Assembly (NCBI GenBank): GCA_020796225.1
Contig: CM036774.1
Coordinates: 25,465,692-25,529,691 of the forward strand
Length of the DNA stretch: 64,000 bases
Direction of reading: 5' to 3'
Source of the DNA: Arion vulgaris
Lineage: Eukaryota; Mollusca; Gastropoda; Stylommatophora; Arionidae
The notes under the pieces: model-generated
The model's database searches: none
What the model saw: the letters and a program-made list of their open reading frames with translations, nothing else
What the model was told of the DNA's origin: nothing
Shown: positions 50,881 through 62,294 of the stretch, piece by piece
How positions within the stretch are numbered: position 1 is the stretch's first letter
Layout of the letters: every line of letters begins with the position of its first letter
Program-made: the position numbers and the translations under genes

Positions 50881-52288
50881 GGTTCTCTTTAAACAACCAC
50901 ATCGTCAACACTCCAACACCATCTGTGGTTTTGTGTTCAGAGGTGGTGGAGCGATCTCAGTTTCTGAAATACCCGGGGTTGCGTTTTGATCGTAGTCTAG
51001 CTTTTACGGAATATATAGCTCATGTGATAATGAAGGCGAGAAAGGTTTGCTGGCGATGAGGGTAATGGCTGCGGGGATTGTGAACAGCGCCATCTTTGTC
51101 TTTTATACCAGGGTCTGGTCCTTTCTGTGCTTGAGTATGCGCTGGCGATAATGACTCTCAGTCATAGTCAGATAGAACGACTGGAAAGAATACAGAATGA
51201 GGTTATGCGCATTATACTTGGGTGCACTAAAGACACATCGTGCAGGGCGATGCGCTATCTCCTTGACTATCCTACTATGGAGTATAGAATACTGTTGAGC
51301 CGTTCACGAGCATACCTTCGAGTCAATGCTGACACACAACATCCCTTTGCACATGGAAATAAAGAGACAAAAGGAAATAGGTTAAAAAGAGGAAAATCTT
51401 GGATGGGTCAGGCCGAGGACTGAATTGAACAGGTGTGTACACTTGAAGACATTGATCCCGGTGAAGAATGGCTACCAGTGCCAACAGGAATCGCTACATC
51501 CTTTTCTGTATTCATCGAACTTGCTAAAGAATGCAGACAACACAACCCACTTGTCGTGGAGGCAGAGGTTCAGGCATTAATTTCTGAGAACACATCTGCG
51601 CATGATGTAATCATTTATTCGGATGGTTCGGTGATTCGACATGTGCGGAGCTCGTGGGCTTTCACTGCTCAGGTCGGAGGTGATGTTGTGAAGGAAGACA
51701 GTGGTGGTTTTGCCGTGACTATGAGCAGTCTCACTATGGAAATCATGGCGGTTACCAAAGCGATGATTTGGCTAGAATCACAGACTTTTATCCATGCATG
51801 TTTTCTCAGTGACTCAATGAGTATGCTCAGGAAGATTGAAACAGGATGGGCTCGGAGGCATTGGATAGAGTCGCTGGGGAGGTCTAAGCTCTAAGCTGAC
51901 AAAGATCAGTTTTATTTTTGTGCCAGGGCATGCAGGTGTAAGGGGAATGAACGTGCGGATAGGCTTGCAGGTATGGCTGCTGTCCAAAGCGGCGAGCAAT
52001 GGACCAGGCTGATATTATAAATTCCTTAAGGGAAAGAGGGCGTGTACATGATTCACGTAATAGCGGCGAATCCACAACACTAACCAGACTGCAAGAACTC
52101 AAAGTTAAGTGTGGTGTAGCTCGACAAGAACGCTATGCTGGCAGACAAAGAAGAATTGTAAACCAACAAAGAACCGGTGTCGTTAGTCGCCACACGCTGA
52201 TGGACATACTGAGGGAGAGATCGGAGCACTTATGGACTAATTTGTTCGACGTGCAATGATGGTGATCCGACGACTAAACTAAACTAAA
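50881..52288 (+). mobile_element. I-like LINE: RT end, RNase H, tail
   Basis: Reads VVLCSEVVERSQFLKYPGLR (RT thumb), MLEYALAIMTLSHSQIERLE, then EEWLPVPTGIATSFSVFIEL, HDVIIYSDGSVIRHV, LTMEIMAVTKAMIWLES and CFLSDSMSML (RNase H acidic residues present), NERADRLAGMAA-type sequence and DQADIINSLRERGRVHDSRN. A 7-bp duplication (ctaagct twice at about 51885-51898) shifts the frame after RNase H. It ends gatccgacgactaaactaaa. Candidate target repeat catttggtct at 50868-50877 and 52289-52298. Confidence 0.88.
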
Positions 52289-52860
52289 CATTTGGTCTAT
52301 TTGCTAACTATTTCTCTCATTCTAGTCTGTGATGCGGCAACAAATATACACCATTCTTCTCTGTTCTTGGCCGTCCTCTGTATTGTGTTCAAGCTGTGAT
52401 TCATTTCTTCCAGTTCTTGTTCTACTGTTCTCCTCCAGCTTACTTTGGTTCTTCCGTGTTTTCATTTACCCTCTAGTGTCCAGCTCAGCGTAGTTTTCGT
52501 GACAGTTAGTCTTCATATGTTTCACATGTCCAATCCATCTCCATTCTCTCTTTTGAATGATGGTGCTCATATTCTCTTGTTGACAGTGTATAAGCAGTTC
52601 TTGGTTAGAGATAGTAGTTAGTCAGAATAGTTGGACATATCTTGTTCTGTCATTCTTCAGCATTCTGATCCGTATAGTACAGTTGATAACACACAGCTGC
52701 AGTACATATTAATCTTGGTTTTGATGCTGTATTGGGCTGATTTCCAGGCTATCTGAAGGTTTATGAATGCACTTCGTTCCTTACTCTGCCTGTGTTTAAT
52801 GTCAGATCCAGCTCCTCCTTCGTGGACGCTAAAACTTCAAAGGTATATTAAAGCAGTTAC
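52289..52860 (-). mobile_element. RTE-like LINE C-terminus, target of the I-like LINE
   Basis: Minus strand in pieces: LSWTLEGK, a GRTKVSWRRTVEQELEEMNH stretch, NREEWCIFVAAS, with stops. Upstream (52600-52860) are LINE palm/thumb remnants (cattctgatccgtatagtac). Its 3' flank probably continues at 50880-50804, where the RTE-like element later duplicated it. Confidence 0.7.
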
Positions 52861-52884
52861 ATTTGGAAGGAATTTATCTTTTCT

Positions 52885-53157
52885 AGTTTGACTGGTGAGC
52901 ATCTGTAGCTCAAGCGGTAGTGAACTCGATCACAAACCGAGCGTATCTGGTTCAAACCCCACGGTGGGCAAGTTTGGAAGCAAATTAGTTTCCGTGGGAT
53001 TTTTACAAAATGTAACTATAGACCTCACCATTCAGAAAGCAATGGCAAACTACTGGATGTATAAGTGGTACCTAGAAAATCAACAAATCGTTTACTGTGG
53101 TTGATGGCTACGTCCTGTAAAGGATATGCCACGATTTTCATTTCAGTTTGACTGGTG
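52885..53157 (+). mobile_element. S-C SINE, full length with 13-bp TSD
   Basis: Element 52898-53144 (247 bp). A box tgtagctcaagcggtag, B box ggttcaaacccc (near 52950). Perfect repeats agtttgactggtg at 52885-52897 and 53145-53157. The reference copy of S-C. Confidence 0.93.
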
Positions 53158-53533
53158 CTGGGGAGCCATGTTCAGAATCATTATTTCTGTTTTCTTTTGA
53201 TTTTCAACCCAACCATCTGTCTGTACTGGTTAAGACGACACGTCTTTTCCTGGATAATAAACACAAACACACACATATTTATATGCTTTTTTTTACCAAC
53301 CTTGTATTCTACCAGCCATTCTGTAATGTCTTTGCTTAACATTATGAGGAAATGATGTTACCAATCAGTCACTATCATCATTGTCCACATTACCCTGTAT
53401 CCGAATGTTTGGTCCGGTTCTCTGTTGATTTCAACAAGTACACAGATTTTTTTATTCAGACAAAATTTGCTTGTTAAAGTACAATAAATCTCATGCATGA
53501 AAAACGAACAAAAAATTAAACATTTCTAAAATT
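53158..53533. other. No recognised feature
   Basis: About 375 bp, unique. Frames here lack support. Confidence 0.35.
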
Positions 53534-54058
53534 ATGTGCAAGGTTGTACATATGGAGTTCAAGAATGATCAGGAATAAAACTAAGATAATGATATTTAAC
53601 TCAAATGTCAAGTCTGTCCTTCTGTATGGAGCGGAGACATGGAGAACGACTAAGGTGAACACCAAAAAGCTGCAGACATTCATTAATAGATGCCTACGCA
53701 GGATACTCCATTTGAGATGGTATGACAAGACCACAAACAGAGAACTGTGGGATAGGGCAGGACAACGGCAGGTGGAACAGGAGATAATGAGCAGAATGTG
53801 GCGATGGATAGGACACACACTGAGGAAACCCCTAACAGCATCACAAGACAGGCTCTCCGATGGAACCCCAGGGCAATAGAAGTAAGGGAAGACCCAGAAA
53901 CACCTGGAGACGGGAGTTAGAGATGGAATGCAAAAAAACGGGAGAGAGTGGCGAGATCTGGAAAAGATGGCCTTGGATAGGCGAGCTTGGAAGGCCTTGG
54001 TTGGACCTATGCTTCCCTAGGGGCGAAGGGTGAAGAAGAAGAAGGAATGTGCAAGGTT
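53534..54058 (+). mobile_element. RTE-like LINE 3' end with 12-bp TSD
   Basis: Element 53546-54046, flanked by atgtgcaaggtt at 53534-53545 and 54047-54058. An open frame (53544-53879) reads SVLLYGAETWRTTKVNTKKL, INRCLRRILHLRWYDKTTN, MWRWIGHTLRKPLTASQ; after a frameshift it continues to the end ggcgaagggtgaagaagaag. It is the reference for the GAA-tailed LINE 3' end. Confidence 0.9.
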
Positions 54059-54111
54059 AATAAAGTGGCGATAGCTTAAAAATTTCTGACCTATACCTTT
54101 TATTATTTCTA

Positions 54112-54560
54112 GGAGTCTCTGTGGCGTAGAGGTTAGGTGCTTGCCTCTCATGCCATAGGTACTCAGTTCACTAGCCTCGTGGAGCCATCGGGATATTTTT
54201 CCAGAGATCCTTGATCTCAGTGTAGGTGAGATCGAGTTCCAAGTCCTATCGAAGACGTATGATAAAACATAGGTCCAGTGTTCAAGTTGAGCATGTAAAT
54301 GAACCCTTGTCAGTTCAAAATCGAAAAGAGCAGGCTGGAGAGCCGCTGCCAGTGCAAAGTTTATTAGAAAGATTTTGTTTTTTTTAATTCCTACAAAATA
54401 TTTTCACCATCTTCTAAATTACATCGGGGACCCTCGTTGGTGCTAAGGAGCTCATGCACTGCCACTGAGATCTTCCTGTTTATGAAAGAGATCGAAGTAC
54501 ACATGGTTACTCATCGAAATGCAATGATGATGGTACTATTAATCAATAAATCAAACTCTT
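54112..54560 (+). mobile_element. S-E SINE, near full length
   Basis: Head tctctgtggcgtagaggtta, then agagatccttgatctcagtg, gcaggctggagagccgctgc, cactgccactgagatcttcc, end atgatggtactattaatcaa. Confidence 0.82.
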
Positions 54561-54725
54561 TTTCTTGTTTCAATGTTTTCAGACATCAACTTGTATACTT
54601 CTAAAATAGTTAGTGGTTAATCGGAGTCTGTGTACATTTTCATATAGTTTGTCTTAGACTAACATGGGGTTTAGCTATGTGTGTTTTCTATTCATTTTAT
54701 GTTGGATACTCTTGCAGTCGATGTT
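54561..54725 (-). mobile_element. Jockey-like LINE C-terminal fragment
   Basis: Reverse match to 23110-23280: ttttcagacatcaacttgta, gtctgtgtacattttcatat, atgttggatactcttgcag. Confidence 0.6.
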
Positions 54726-55204
54726 GATAGCCCTCAGATATCTGTTAGGCTCGTAAGCAATATCATGTCTCGCAAACTGAAATATGCTGATTGCATTAAA
54801 TAGCAAAGATGGTTAGAAAGAGAAATAGTGGTTGGCCCAGTTTCTGGAAGACGACACTAACGACAATGGTGGCAACGGGACATTAAAATAAAACCTTGAA
54901 AATTATAATGAAAGAGACAAAGATCTGGCAAGAAATCGAGTCTTTCATGTGGGCTGTAAGAAGAGCGAGGTTCTGCAAAGGACATGCTACATCAAGAGGG
55001 GTGGCATACTGAGGTATGTCCAGAACAGCATTTTTTTATGATGATCACTCAAAGAATACTTTGGATTGTTGCTGGAACATGCCTTGTGCATTAATCTCAG
55101 CAGGTAACGCGTCAACATCGATGGAATCCTGACACTGCATGAAATTAACAATAGTTGTGACATAAGTTAGCAAGGACTTCCACAAAAATGGATAAGACAT
55201 GAGC
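54726..55204. other. Probable LINE debris, unassigned
   Basis: The plus strand gives short basic stretches (RWLEREIVVGPVSGRRH, RQWWQRDIK) interrupted by stops, suggestive of a LINE tail. I cannot assign a family. Confidence 0.35.
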
Positions 55205-55300
55205 AAAGTCGGCATGCTACTAGAAACATTAGCATGCACACCCTTCAAGATTTGTTGAAAGAGACTGAGTAACTATGTCTGCCTAGAGTTCTTCTTCTTT
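55205..55300 (+). mobile_element. I-like LINE 3' stump
   Basis: ggcatgctactagaaacatt, gcacacccttcaagatttgt, gaaagagactgagtaactat: matches 11450-11500 and 62540-62620. Confidence 0.55.
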
Positions 55301-55607
55301 TTCTTCTAACCCCAGGAATTATGAATTTTCACTATTTTTCCTATAGTGCAATGGGGGGAGCACCCGGCTTTCTTGAAAACCCAGAAACCTCCAACAGCTC
55401 CAGGCATGTAGTTCTATGCTTTGTGATGCGGAGACTCCTACCCAGGTAGGGTTCATTGGTCATCACTGCAGTATTCTCTCATTTTTAGTGCGGTTGGAGC
55501 TCTAAAAACATCACTTATTGATCTTGGTATGCCTAGAGTTAAGTGCAGGGGCTTATGTTAGCTAACTAATTTTACAATTTAATGTTGGAAACTAGAATCT
55601 GTATCGC

Positions 55608-56468
55608 ACTTCTATAAGTGTTATACATATAAGTATATTCTCACTGCACTATAAGTGTTATACAAATAAGTATATTCTCACTGCACTATAAGTGTTATAC
55701 AAATAAGTATATTCTCACTGCACTATAAGTGTTATACAAATAAGTATATTCTCACTGCGCTATAAGTGTTATACATATAAGTATATTCTCACTTCGAATC
55801 ACGCCGCGGACAGTTTGCTTGCAAATTGTTTCTGTTGATTTTAACAAAGGACGATGGCGCCACCCGCTCAGAAAGCAATGGCAAACTACTGAACGTATAA
55901 GTGGTGCCTAGAAAATCAACGACTTGTTTACTGTAATTGATGGCTACGTCCTTTGGGATATGCCACGATTTTCATTCATATTCTCACTGCGCTATAAGTG
56001 TTATACATATAAGTATATTCTCACTGCACTATAAGTGTTATACAAATAAGTATATTCTCACTGCACTATAAGTGTTATACATATAAGTATATTCTCACTG
56101 CACTATAAGTGTTATACATATAAGTATATTCTCACTGCACTATAAGTGTTATACAAATAAGTATATTCTCACTGCACTATAAGTGTTATACAAATAAGTA
56201 TATTCTCACTGCACTATAAGTGTTATACATATAAGTATATTCTCACTGCACTATAAGTGTCATACAAATAAGTATATTCTCACTGCACTATAAGTGTTAT
56301 ACACATAAGTATATTCTCACTGCACTATAAGTGTTATACATATAAGTATATTCTCACTGCACTATAAGTGTTATACATATAAGTATATTCTCACTGCACT
56401 ATAAGTGTTATACATATAAGTATATTCTCACTGCACTATAAGTGTTATACATATAAGTATATTCTCAC
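55608..56468 (+). repeat. 37-bp satellite with an inserted SINE
   Basis: Units ctataagtgttatacatata-agtatattctcactgca recur every 37 bp (actataag at 55648, 55685, and so on). About 5 units precede and 13 follow an S-C fragment at 55795-55975. Two main unit variants (ttatacatat, ttatacaaat) are interspersed. Confidence 0.95.
55795..55975 (+). mobile_element. 5'-truncated S-C SINE inside satellite
   Basis: Begins ttcgaatcacgccgcggaca, just at the B box, so the A-box half is missing, and runs to ccacgattttcattcat. The satellite motif atattctcac lies on both sides, compatible with a target duplication but also with the array itself. Confidence 0.85.
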
Positions 56469-56544
56469 CCCACCTCTATCAGTAAAAGGTAAGTAAAGGA
56501 ACCCTTTTTTCATATCTCGAGATATATTGGGTAATACAGTGTTA

Positions 56545-56835
56545 GGCCAGTATTTTTCACTCCACTCTCTCCCCATTTTCTTGCATTGCGTTTCCAACTC
56601 CCATCTCCAGGTGTTCCTGGGTCTTCCCCTACCTAGTGTGTTCTGCATTTGTTCATCTGGTTTTGCCCAGTCCTAGGATGGCCACTCCGTATGTCCTCAT
56701 TTCCTGTGCTGTCTTCCCAGTTTCGAACATCGTGCAGCCATTCCAGGTGCCAATCCTGAAGATCTTCTGGGTTGAAAGAAGGTGAGTCGGCAGCATGATT
56801 TCCTTGCAGATTTCACTGGGTCGCTTCATGAGTCC
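56545..56835 (-). mobile_element. RTE-like LINE: C-terminal and endonuclease fragments
   Basis: 56560-56650 (minus) reads GRGRPRNTWRWELETQCKKM, the LINE C-terminus. 56655-56835 (minus) reads IGTWNGCTMFETGKTAQEMR, the endonuclease N-terminus (IGFWNVRTMFET in the main copy). The two ends are adjacent, so this may be another internally deleted or rearranged LINE. Confidence 0.72.
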
Positions 56836-56889
56836 CTCCTTGTGGGATCTTTCTTCTTCTTCGGGTGGCGAGCTATGAATTCCCTGGTT

Positions 56890-57032
56890 GTAGTTTCTGT
56901 AGCAATCTAGTGTTTTTTACGGGGTGGGGTAGCTGGCCCCATCTCCTTAGTCGCCTCTTATGACATGCGTGGCAGGTAACAGTGGTTCTTTTCTTTAACC
57001 CCAATTTGGGCCCCGGTAACCAGTCGGGCGTA
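56890..57032 (-). mobile_element. S-A SINE 5' half, variant
   Basis: gtgttttttacggggtgggg, tcttatgacatgcgtggcag, ccggtaaccagtcgggcg. Same variant as 31255-31391. Confidence 0.75.
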
Positions 57033-57350
57033 TCATCATTGCACTTTGGTGAATAACATTATGCTCTCCTATCTCTTTCTTACACAGAAAGATCTCAGGG
57101 ACAGTGCACAAACTCTGCAGCATTATCTAGGGTCCCTGATGTAATTTTTAAGATAGTAAAAATGATTAGAAATTGTTATTTTTATTTAATGCATTTACCT
57201 GGACAGTGGTTTTCCTGACAACTCTTATCAATTTTCAACTATCAAGGGTTCGTTTACATGTTCAGCTTGAACACACATTGTACTTACATATTATTATACA
57301 TCTCTGATAGAACTAGAAACTTGGTCTCACCTACACTGAGATCAGGATAA
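57033..57350 (-). mobile_element. S-E SINE, diverged
   Basis: Reverse S-E: atcatcattgcactttggtg, agaaagatctcagggacagt, gggttcgtttacatgttcag, gatagaactagaaacttggt, ctacactgagatcagg. Confidence 0.65.
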
Positions 57351-58574
57351 TTAGATAATAACTAGATCACTTCACATCACCATGGGAAATGAGCTGAATA
57401 CTTTTAGAATGAGGAGAGTACCCTACCTTCAAACCACAATAACAAACCTAGCTATAATTTCTTAAAAGACGAATGTGTATAAATGTGGTACGTTTGAGAA
57501 TGGATAAAGAAGACTGTTCATGTGTTTAACCAATATAGTTTACACTGAAATCATTTTACTTGTAAGGTAGACTAATTTTTGTAAACATAGTTTACATAGT
57601 AAGACTATTACTACACACACAGTATTAGGCTTAGGACATAGGCCGGTCATAGATCGATGTCGGTTTGTTGTCCAGGATGCAGTTATACGGTATACCTATT
57701 TTATTAACCAACAACATAATAAACTCACGTTTCAAGAGAGAATATGGAGTGACTGGTGGTAACCGTTTTGTCCCGTAGTGTAAAAAATAACTAAAACCTG
57801 AGAGCGGAGGTAGAGCCTACTAGAGGTGTGTCAATATAACTGATGACAATGAAATGTGTGAAGATTGACCACAAACTGGGCCGCGACTGACGTCTAAGTT
57901 CTGCTGGCGAAACAAAAGAACAAAGACATCGAACGAAATATAAAGAGCGATGTTCAGGCAATACTGTTGGAATTCTGCACAAAATAAGTCCAATTTTTAT
58001 TTGATTCAATCTGATATTCGTTGTTGGCACAGACCCTCCAAGCTTGACTGATTTGTTGTCATTGCGACCACTTACTGCTACTTCTGCTAACTGCTCCCAT
58101 GAAAGTTACAGCCACAAATTGGTATACCTCCGTATCTGTACCTGATATACAAAACTCGTTCTAAGTCTCATTAACACCTACCAACATTTAATGTGTCTAG
58201 TTGCTTGAATTTATTATTTTAATTTGAACTCCAGTAGAATAAACATTCTGGTTTTTTTTTTTATAAACAACTTTGCGACATTATGTTATATAAACATGGC
58301 GGCCCCCATGTCGAAAGCTAGATTCGATTTTATTATACTTCGGGCTAACATGACTTAATTTAGGTCTACAGGTCTGCCCTCAGTGCAGTGCTGTCTGTTC
58401 ATTATATTCTGATTTGATACACTTAGGGCTAGCAACTAAAATCTATTTTGAAAAATGAATTTATTACAGACATTGTCAGGGAAAAAAACAGGCTTTAACT
58501 CTACGAATACGTTCAATTTTTAATTATGAACAATTTCAGCGCAATGTTCCATTAGATACGCAATAAAAATATTA
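57351..58574. other. Longest unique stretch, no recognised exon
   Basis: About 1.2 kb without recognised repeats. The minus frame 57791-58030 has no splice-bounded exon structure. This would be the place to look for the missing upstream FAM126 exon or promoter, but I see no direct support. Confidence 0.45.
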
Positions 58575-58685
58575 ATGTAAGCAAACTACTGAACGTATAA
58601 GTAGTGCCTAGAAAGTCAACAACTCGTTTATTGTGATTGATGGCTGCGCCCTGTAATGGATATGCCATGATTTTCATTTCAAGTC
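58575..58685 (+). mobile_element. S-C SINE 3' half
   Basis: gcaaactactgaacgtataa to atatgccatgattttcattt. Confidence 0.8.
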
Positions 58686-58784
58686 CTAAGTGAAGTACTC
58701 TATGTTAAGCTGGTAGCGGAGATGAGTAATAAATAGAGAGAAAGAAGTTGTAACGTATCAATATGTGCAAGATTGGGTCCAAGA

Positions 58785-59182
58785 TTGATTGATTGATTGA
58801 TAGGACCATCATCGTTACACTTCAGTGAGTATCCATGTGTGCTCCGATCTATCTTACATAGGAAGATCTCATCTGCAGTGCATGAACTCCGTAGCACCGG
58901 TGAGGGTCCTTGATGTAATTTTGAAGATATTTTGTAGGACTTTTATTTTTTTAAATCTTTTCAAATGAATTTTGACCGGGCAGCGACTTTCCAGCATACT
59001 CTTCTCGATTTTGAACTGCCAGTGGTTCTTTACGTACTCAAATTAACCACAGGACCTACGTTTTATCGCACGTTGCCTATAGGACTAGGAACTCGATCTC
59101 ACCTACAATGAGATCAGGGATCTCTGGAAAAATATCCAGATGGCTTCACGAGGAAGCGAACCTGGAACCTCCAAGAGAGAAG
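58785..59182 (-). mobile_element. S-E SINE, near full length
   Basis: Reverse S-E: gattgattgattgatagga, catgaactccgtagcaccgg, ttttgaccgggcagcgactt, gatctcacctacaatgagat, gcttcacgaggaagcgaacc. Similar ~25-bp stretches around agaagttgtaa flank it (58740 and 59186), but the boundaries are vague. Confidence 0.8.
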
Positions 59183-59224
59183 TTGTAATATATCAGTACA
59201 GTGGCTGTAAATAAAGCCATAACG

Positions 59225-59598
59225 TAAATATAACTTTCTTGTTAAGCCCTAACCTTAATGACAACATCAACCACCTTACAAGAAGAGATCAGAGCACCAT
59301 TTTTAGACTTCGAACCCAACACATAACACTTAATAATCACTTGAACAGAATTCAACCACAACACACTCCAGAGTGCCAGCTGTGTGCACAACATCATGAA
59401 ACCGTTCACCACCACCTCTTCAAGTGTCAAGCACTAGATGACATCAGAAAGACCATCCTTCCTCCAAGGCCAGATAAATGGAACACATTATACGGAACAA
59501 AAGAACAACTTACAAACACAGTTAGATACCACTACATAGCATTGGGCCGAAGGGCAAGAGCTCAAGTGCTGCTGGATTATTGAAGAAGAAGAAGAAGT
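59225..59598 (+). mobile_element. Jockey-like LINE C-terminus, intact frame
   Basis: Open frame 59239-59583 (114 codons plus stop) reads RRDQSTIFRLRTQHITLNNH, CQLCAQHHETVHHHLFKCQA (C-x2-C-x8-H-x4-C knuckle), GRRARAQVLLDY, stop, then (GAA)n at 59581-59596. It is the least damaged Jockey-like tail in the window. 5' truncated. Confidence 0.85.
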
Positions 59599-59699
59599 TA
59601 GGAGCAAGCATTAAAACAAACACACACCAATGAACTTTGATGATGGCGTATCGTACTTGTAATATTAGAAGAATAAAAATTTGATATAACACAATTAAA

Positions 59700-60090
59700 A
59701 TCTTCTTTCTCTGTTCATGTCCTTCCCCTCTCACAGCGTCCGGATTAGAAGAGATTTCTAGAACATGCTCTTCGTGCATGGTGTCTTTCATTGCCTCTGT
59801 TATTTCTGTATTCCATATTTTGCATGAACGACCTTTTGCTTTGTATCCACTATATCATTGCTCTTTGAACACACTGTCTGTTGGTAATCTGTTTATGTAG
59901 CCGAACCATTTAATTTGTTATTTCTTGATGAAGTTCATTAGTGATGTTGTGCCCATTTTTTTCCTGACATCTTTATTCCAAAATCGGTCTTTTATTGATA
60001 TCTTCAAACATTGCGTACTTCATCTCTTGCGTGACTAATTTTCTTCCCTCATTTGATGTCAACGGCCTGGTTTGGCACAAATAGTGTAAT
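59700..60090 (-). mobile_element. LINE C-terminal fragment
   Basis: Reverse blocks ttagaagagatttctagaac, aacacactgtctgttggtaa, cgaaccatttaatttgttat, ttgatgaagttcattagtga. Homologous to 37160-37600. Confidence 0.55.
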
Positions 60091-60184
60091 GTCGAGATAA
60101 AGACAATGCTGTACCATGATCTTTTAGTGTTCATTGTGGCATGCATGCATTTCAAAATTGATGTCATTTGATTTGCTTCATTAC

Positions 60185-60700
60185 AATTATGTTCCTTCCT
60201 TCCTTTCATTCGCTGGAAATATTGTCTATATATTCAATGTTGTCTCTTGTATCGTTCCTTCCTTTCGTTCGCTGGAAATATTGTCTATATATTCAATGTT
60301 GTCTCTTGTAGCCTTCCTTCCTTTCGTTCTCTGGAAATATTGTCTATATATTCAATGTTGTCTCTTGTATCCTTCCTTCCTTTCGTTCGCTGGAAATATT
60401 GTCTATATATTCAATGTTGTCTCTTGTATCCTTTCGTTCGCTGGAAATATTGTCTATATATTCAATGATGTCTCTTGTATCCTTCCTTTCGTTCGCTTGA
60501 AATATTGTCTATATATTCAATGTTGTCTCTTGTATCCTTCCTTTCGTTCGCTGGAAATATTGTCTATATATTCAATGTTGTCTCTTGTATCCTTTCGTTC
60601 GCTTGAAATATTGTCTATATATTCAATGATGTCTCTTGTATCCTTCCTTTCGTTCGCTTGAAATATTGTCTATATATTCAATGTTGTCTCTTGTATAAAC
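60185..60700 (+). repeat. 55-59-bp satellite, ~10 units
   Basis: Unit ccttcctttcgttcgctgga then aatattgtctatatattcaa tgttgtctcttgtat. Length varies with 0-2 extra ctt blocks. The 175-codon plus-strand frame is a consequence of the array. Confidence 0.95.
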
Positions 60701-60940
60701 TTCACTGTCTTTTGTAGCTCACACAGAGGTCCATGTAGTTTTCTGTCGAGTGTTGTTTCGTTAGACCAGTGAGTTTGCCTCAGTATATCATATTCGTGGC
60801 AGTTTTGAAGTGTGTGCTCTGCAGTCTGGTGTGCCTGTCCACATGTACACATGGCTGAATTGCCAATCTTGAATTTTGTATACATGTGGCTGCGGAGTCG
60901 ATTGTGTCCTGTTCTAATGCGCAATTGCCCCACAGCGTCA
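60701..60940 (-). mobile_element. Jockey-like LINE C-terminus
   Basis: The minus strand reads RTGHNRLRSHMYTKFKIGNS, MCTCGQAHQTAEHTLQNCHE (C-x-C-x8-H-x4-C) and ELQKTVKFIQETTLNI. Same family as 11829-12065. The tail runs directly into the satellite (60185-60700), which may have replaced its 3' end. Confidence 0.82.
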
Positions 60941-61009
60941 GGATAAGAAGAGATTTCAAGAACGAGCACTCTATGGTATACGTCACTGGTGTAAACTAAC
61001 ATGAAGAAC

Positions 61010-61790
61010 ATATATTAATTGCTACAGAGAGTCAGCACTGACATATGGGACCGAATCATGGACAATAAACAAACAGTAAAATCTCTGGATCCCACATGGA
61101 TGTGGTTTGCAGGAAAATGTTGTGAATGTAATGAACTGCTAAAATGGCTAATGTTCATGAGCCTCCATAAGTAAGGAGATGGGGGCAAAGAATAGTACCA
61201 CTGCGACCAACAATGCATGTCGTAAGAGGCGACTGATGTAGGCCGTAGGGATGCTACCCTACTAAATTAAAAAAGCAGTGCAGAAATCGTATGTTGTATA
61301 CGGCTGGCCTACTTGTAGGCGCATAACTGGCAGAACGTACGATCGTTCTTAGGCTCAGATCACATACAAATCACACAGAGTAGTTAACAAGTGGTCGATA
61401 TGGAGCGTTCGAAGAAGAAGATTTATCAGTTCTATGCGAATCTCGTCTTCTCTGTTATCGTGTAATAAATTACCAACTACAATTGTTTTTGCCCCTCCTT
61501 GGAAAAACGTTTGTGGCCGTCGATGTTAATGTTGATGACCTGAAAGAGAAAACTTGATTATCAATATCAGAAAGATGTAATCAACATTTTTCGGGCATGT
61601 TATGAAATAACGAACATTTTAGTATATAGTGACAACATGGAAAACACATTGGGAGATGAAATAGAGAAATGATTATGGACAGCCTGACTTCATGGCAAAG
61701 AACAATGTCAACATCTGAACTAATATTTGATATTTAGGGCCGACGTTTGTGCATATTCCTAATCTTATATGCCAGTCTGTATGGCTCATG
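61010..61790 (+). mobile_element. BovB-like LINE C-terminus split by S-B
   Basis: 61020-61150 (actgacatatgggaccgaat, atgaactgctaaaatggcta) and 61550-61790 (ttgattatcaatatcagaaa, cgggcatgttatgaaataac, gacagcctgacttcatggca) match 14940-15310. The gap includes S-B and a short unique or I-like stretch. Confidence 0.68.
61165..61428 (+). mobile_element. S-B SINE, full length
   Basis: ccataagtaaggagatgggg, gcaaagaatagtaccactgc, gcatgtcgtaagaggcgact, ctacttgtaggcgcataact, ggtcgatatggagcgttcga, tail agaagaagattt. Confidence 0.87.
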
Positions 61791-61909
61791 ATGATGGTGC
61801 AGGAAATATTTAGTAAATCAATGTGTCTAAGTAATACGCATTATCAAAGTAGGAGAAAATGACTCATAAAGAGTATACACGTCTGGCAATGCAGAACAGG
61901 CCCTCAAGT

Positions 61910-62075
61910 CAGTGTCGGCTCGTGATCTTTTTTGTTGGTGGGGCTAGGCACAATTGTTCGGGAAAATGATGGTTTTGGATTAGGTTATATTTTAATTTAT
62001 TAAATAATAAATGCACGTTACATATTATTTTGGTTGTGCTTGGCCCCACTGTCCCTTAATGACGAGCCACCACTG
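61910..62075 (+). mobile_element. MITE M1 copy 5
   Basis: 166 bp, cagtgtcggctcgtgatctt to gacgagccaccactg. Flanks cctcaagt and tccttagt do not match well, so this may be an old copy. Confidence 0.88.
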
Positions 62076-62294
62076 TCCTTAGTCATGGTTGGCAGCTGGT
62101 CTAGTTTAGAAGTTCTGACAGAGCACTGCCCTGCTGATCCGGCAGGTTGTCTTATTTCGAAAGTTTGCGTCCGCGAAGAAGAAGTAGATTTCGAAAGTTT
62201 AGTCTAGCGGTAACATCAAATGTTTAAACAATGATGAATCTACGACAGGTCCAGCAAACCAGTAGAGGAATTATTTGTACAAACCTCATTGCTC

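Noticed and set aside
55045..55248. Possible FAM126 initiator exon in a minus-strand 67-codon ORF
   Set aside because: No similarity to the expected N-terminus; part of the interval is an I-like LINE stump on the plus strand.
60134..60661. 175-codon membrane-like ORF
   Set aside because: Produced by the 55-59-bp satellite; unit length changes shift the frame without any stop, typical of repeat artefacts.
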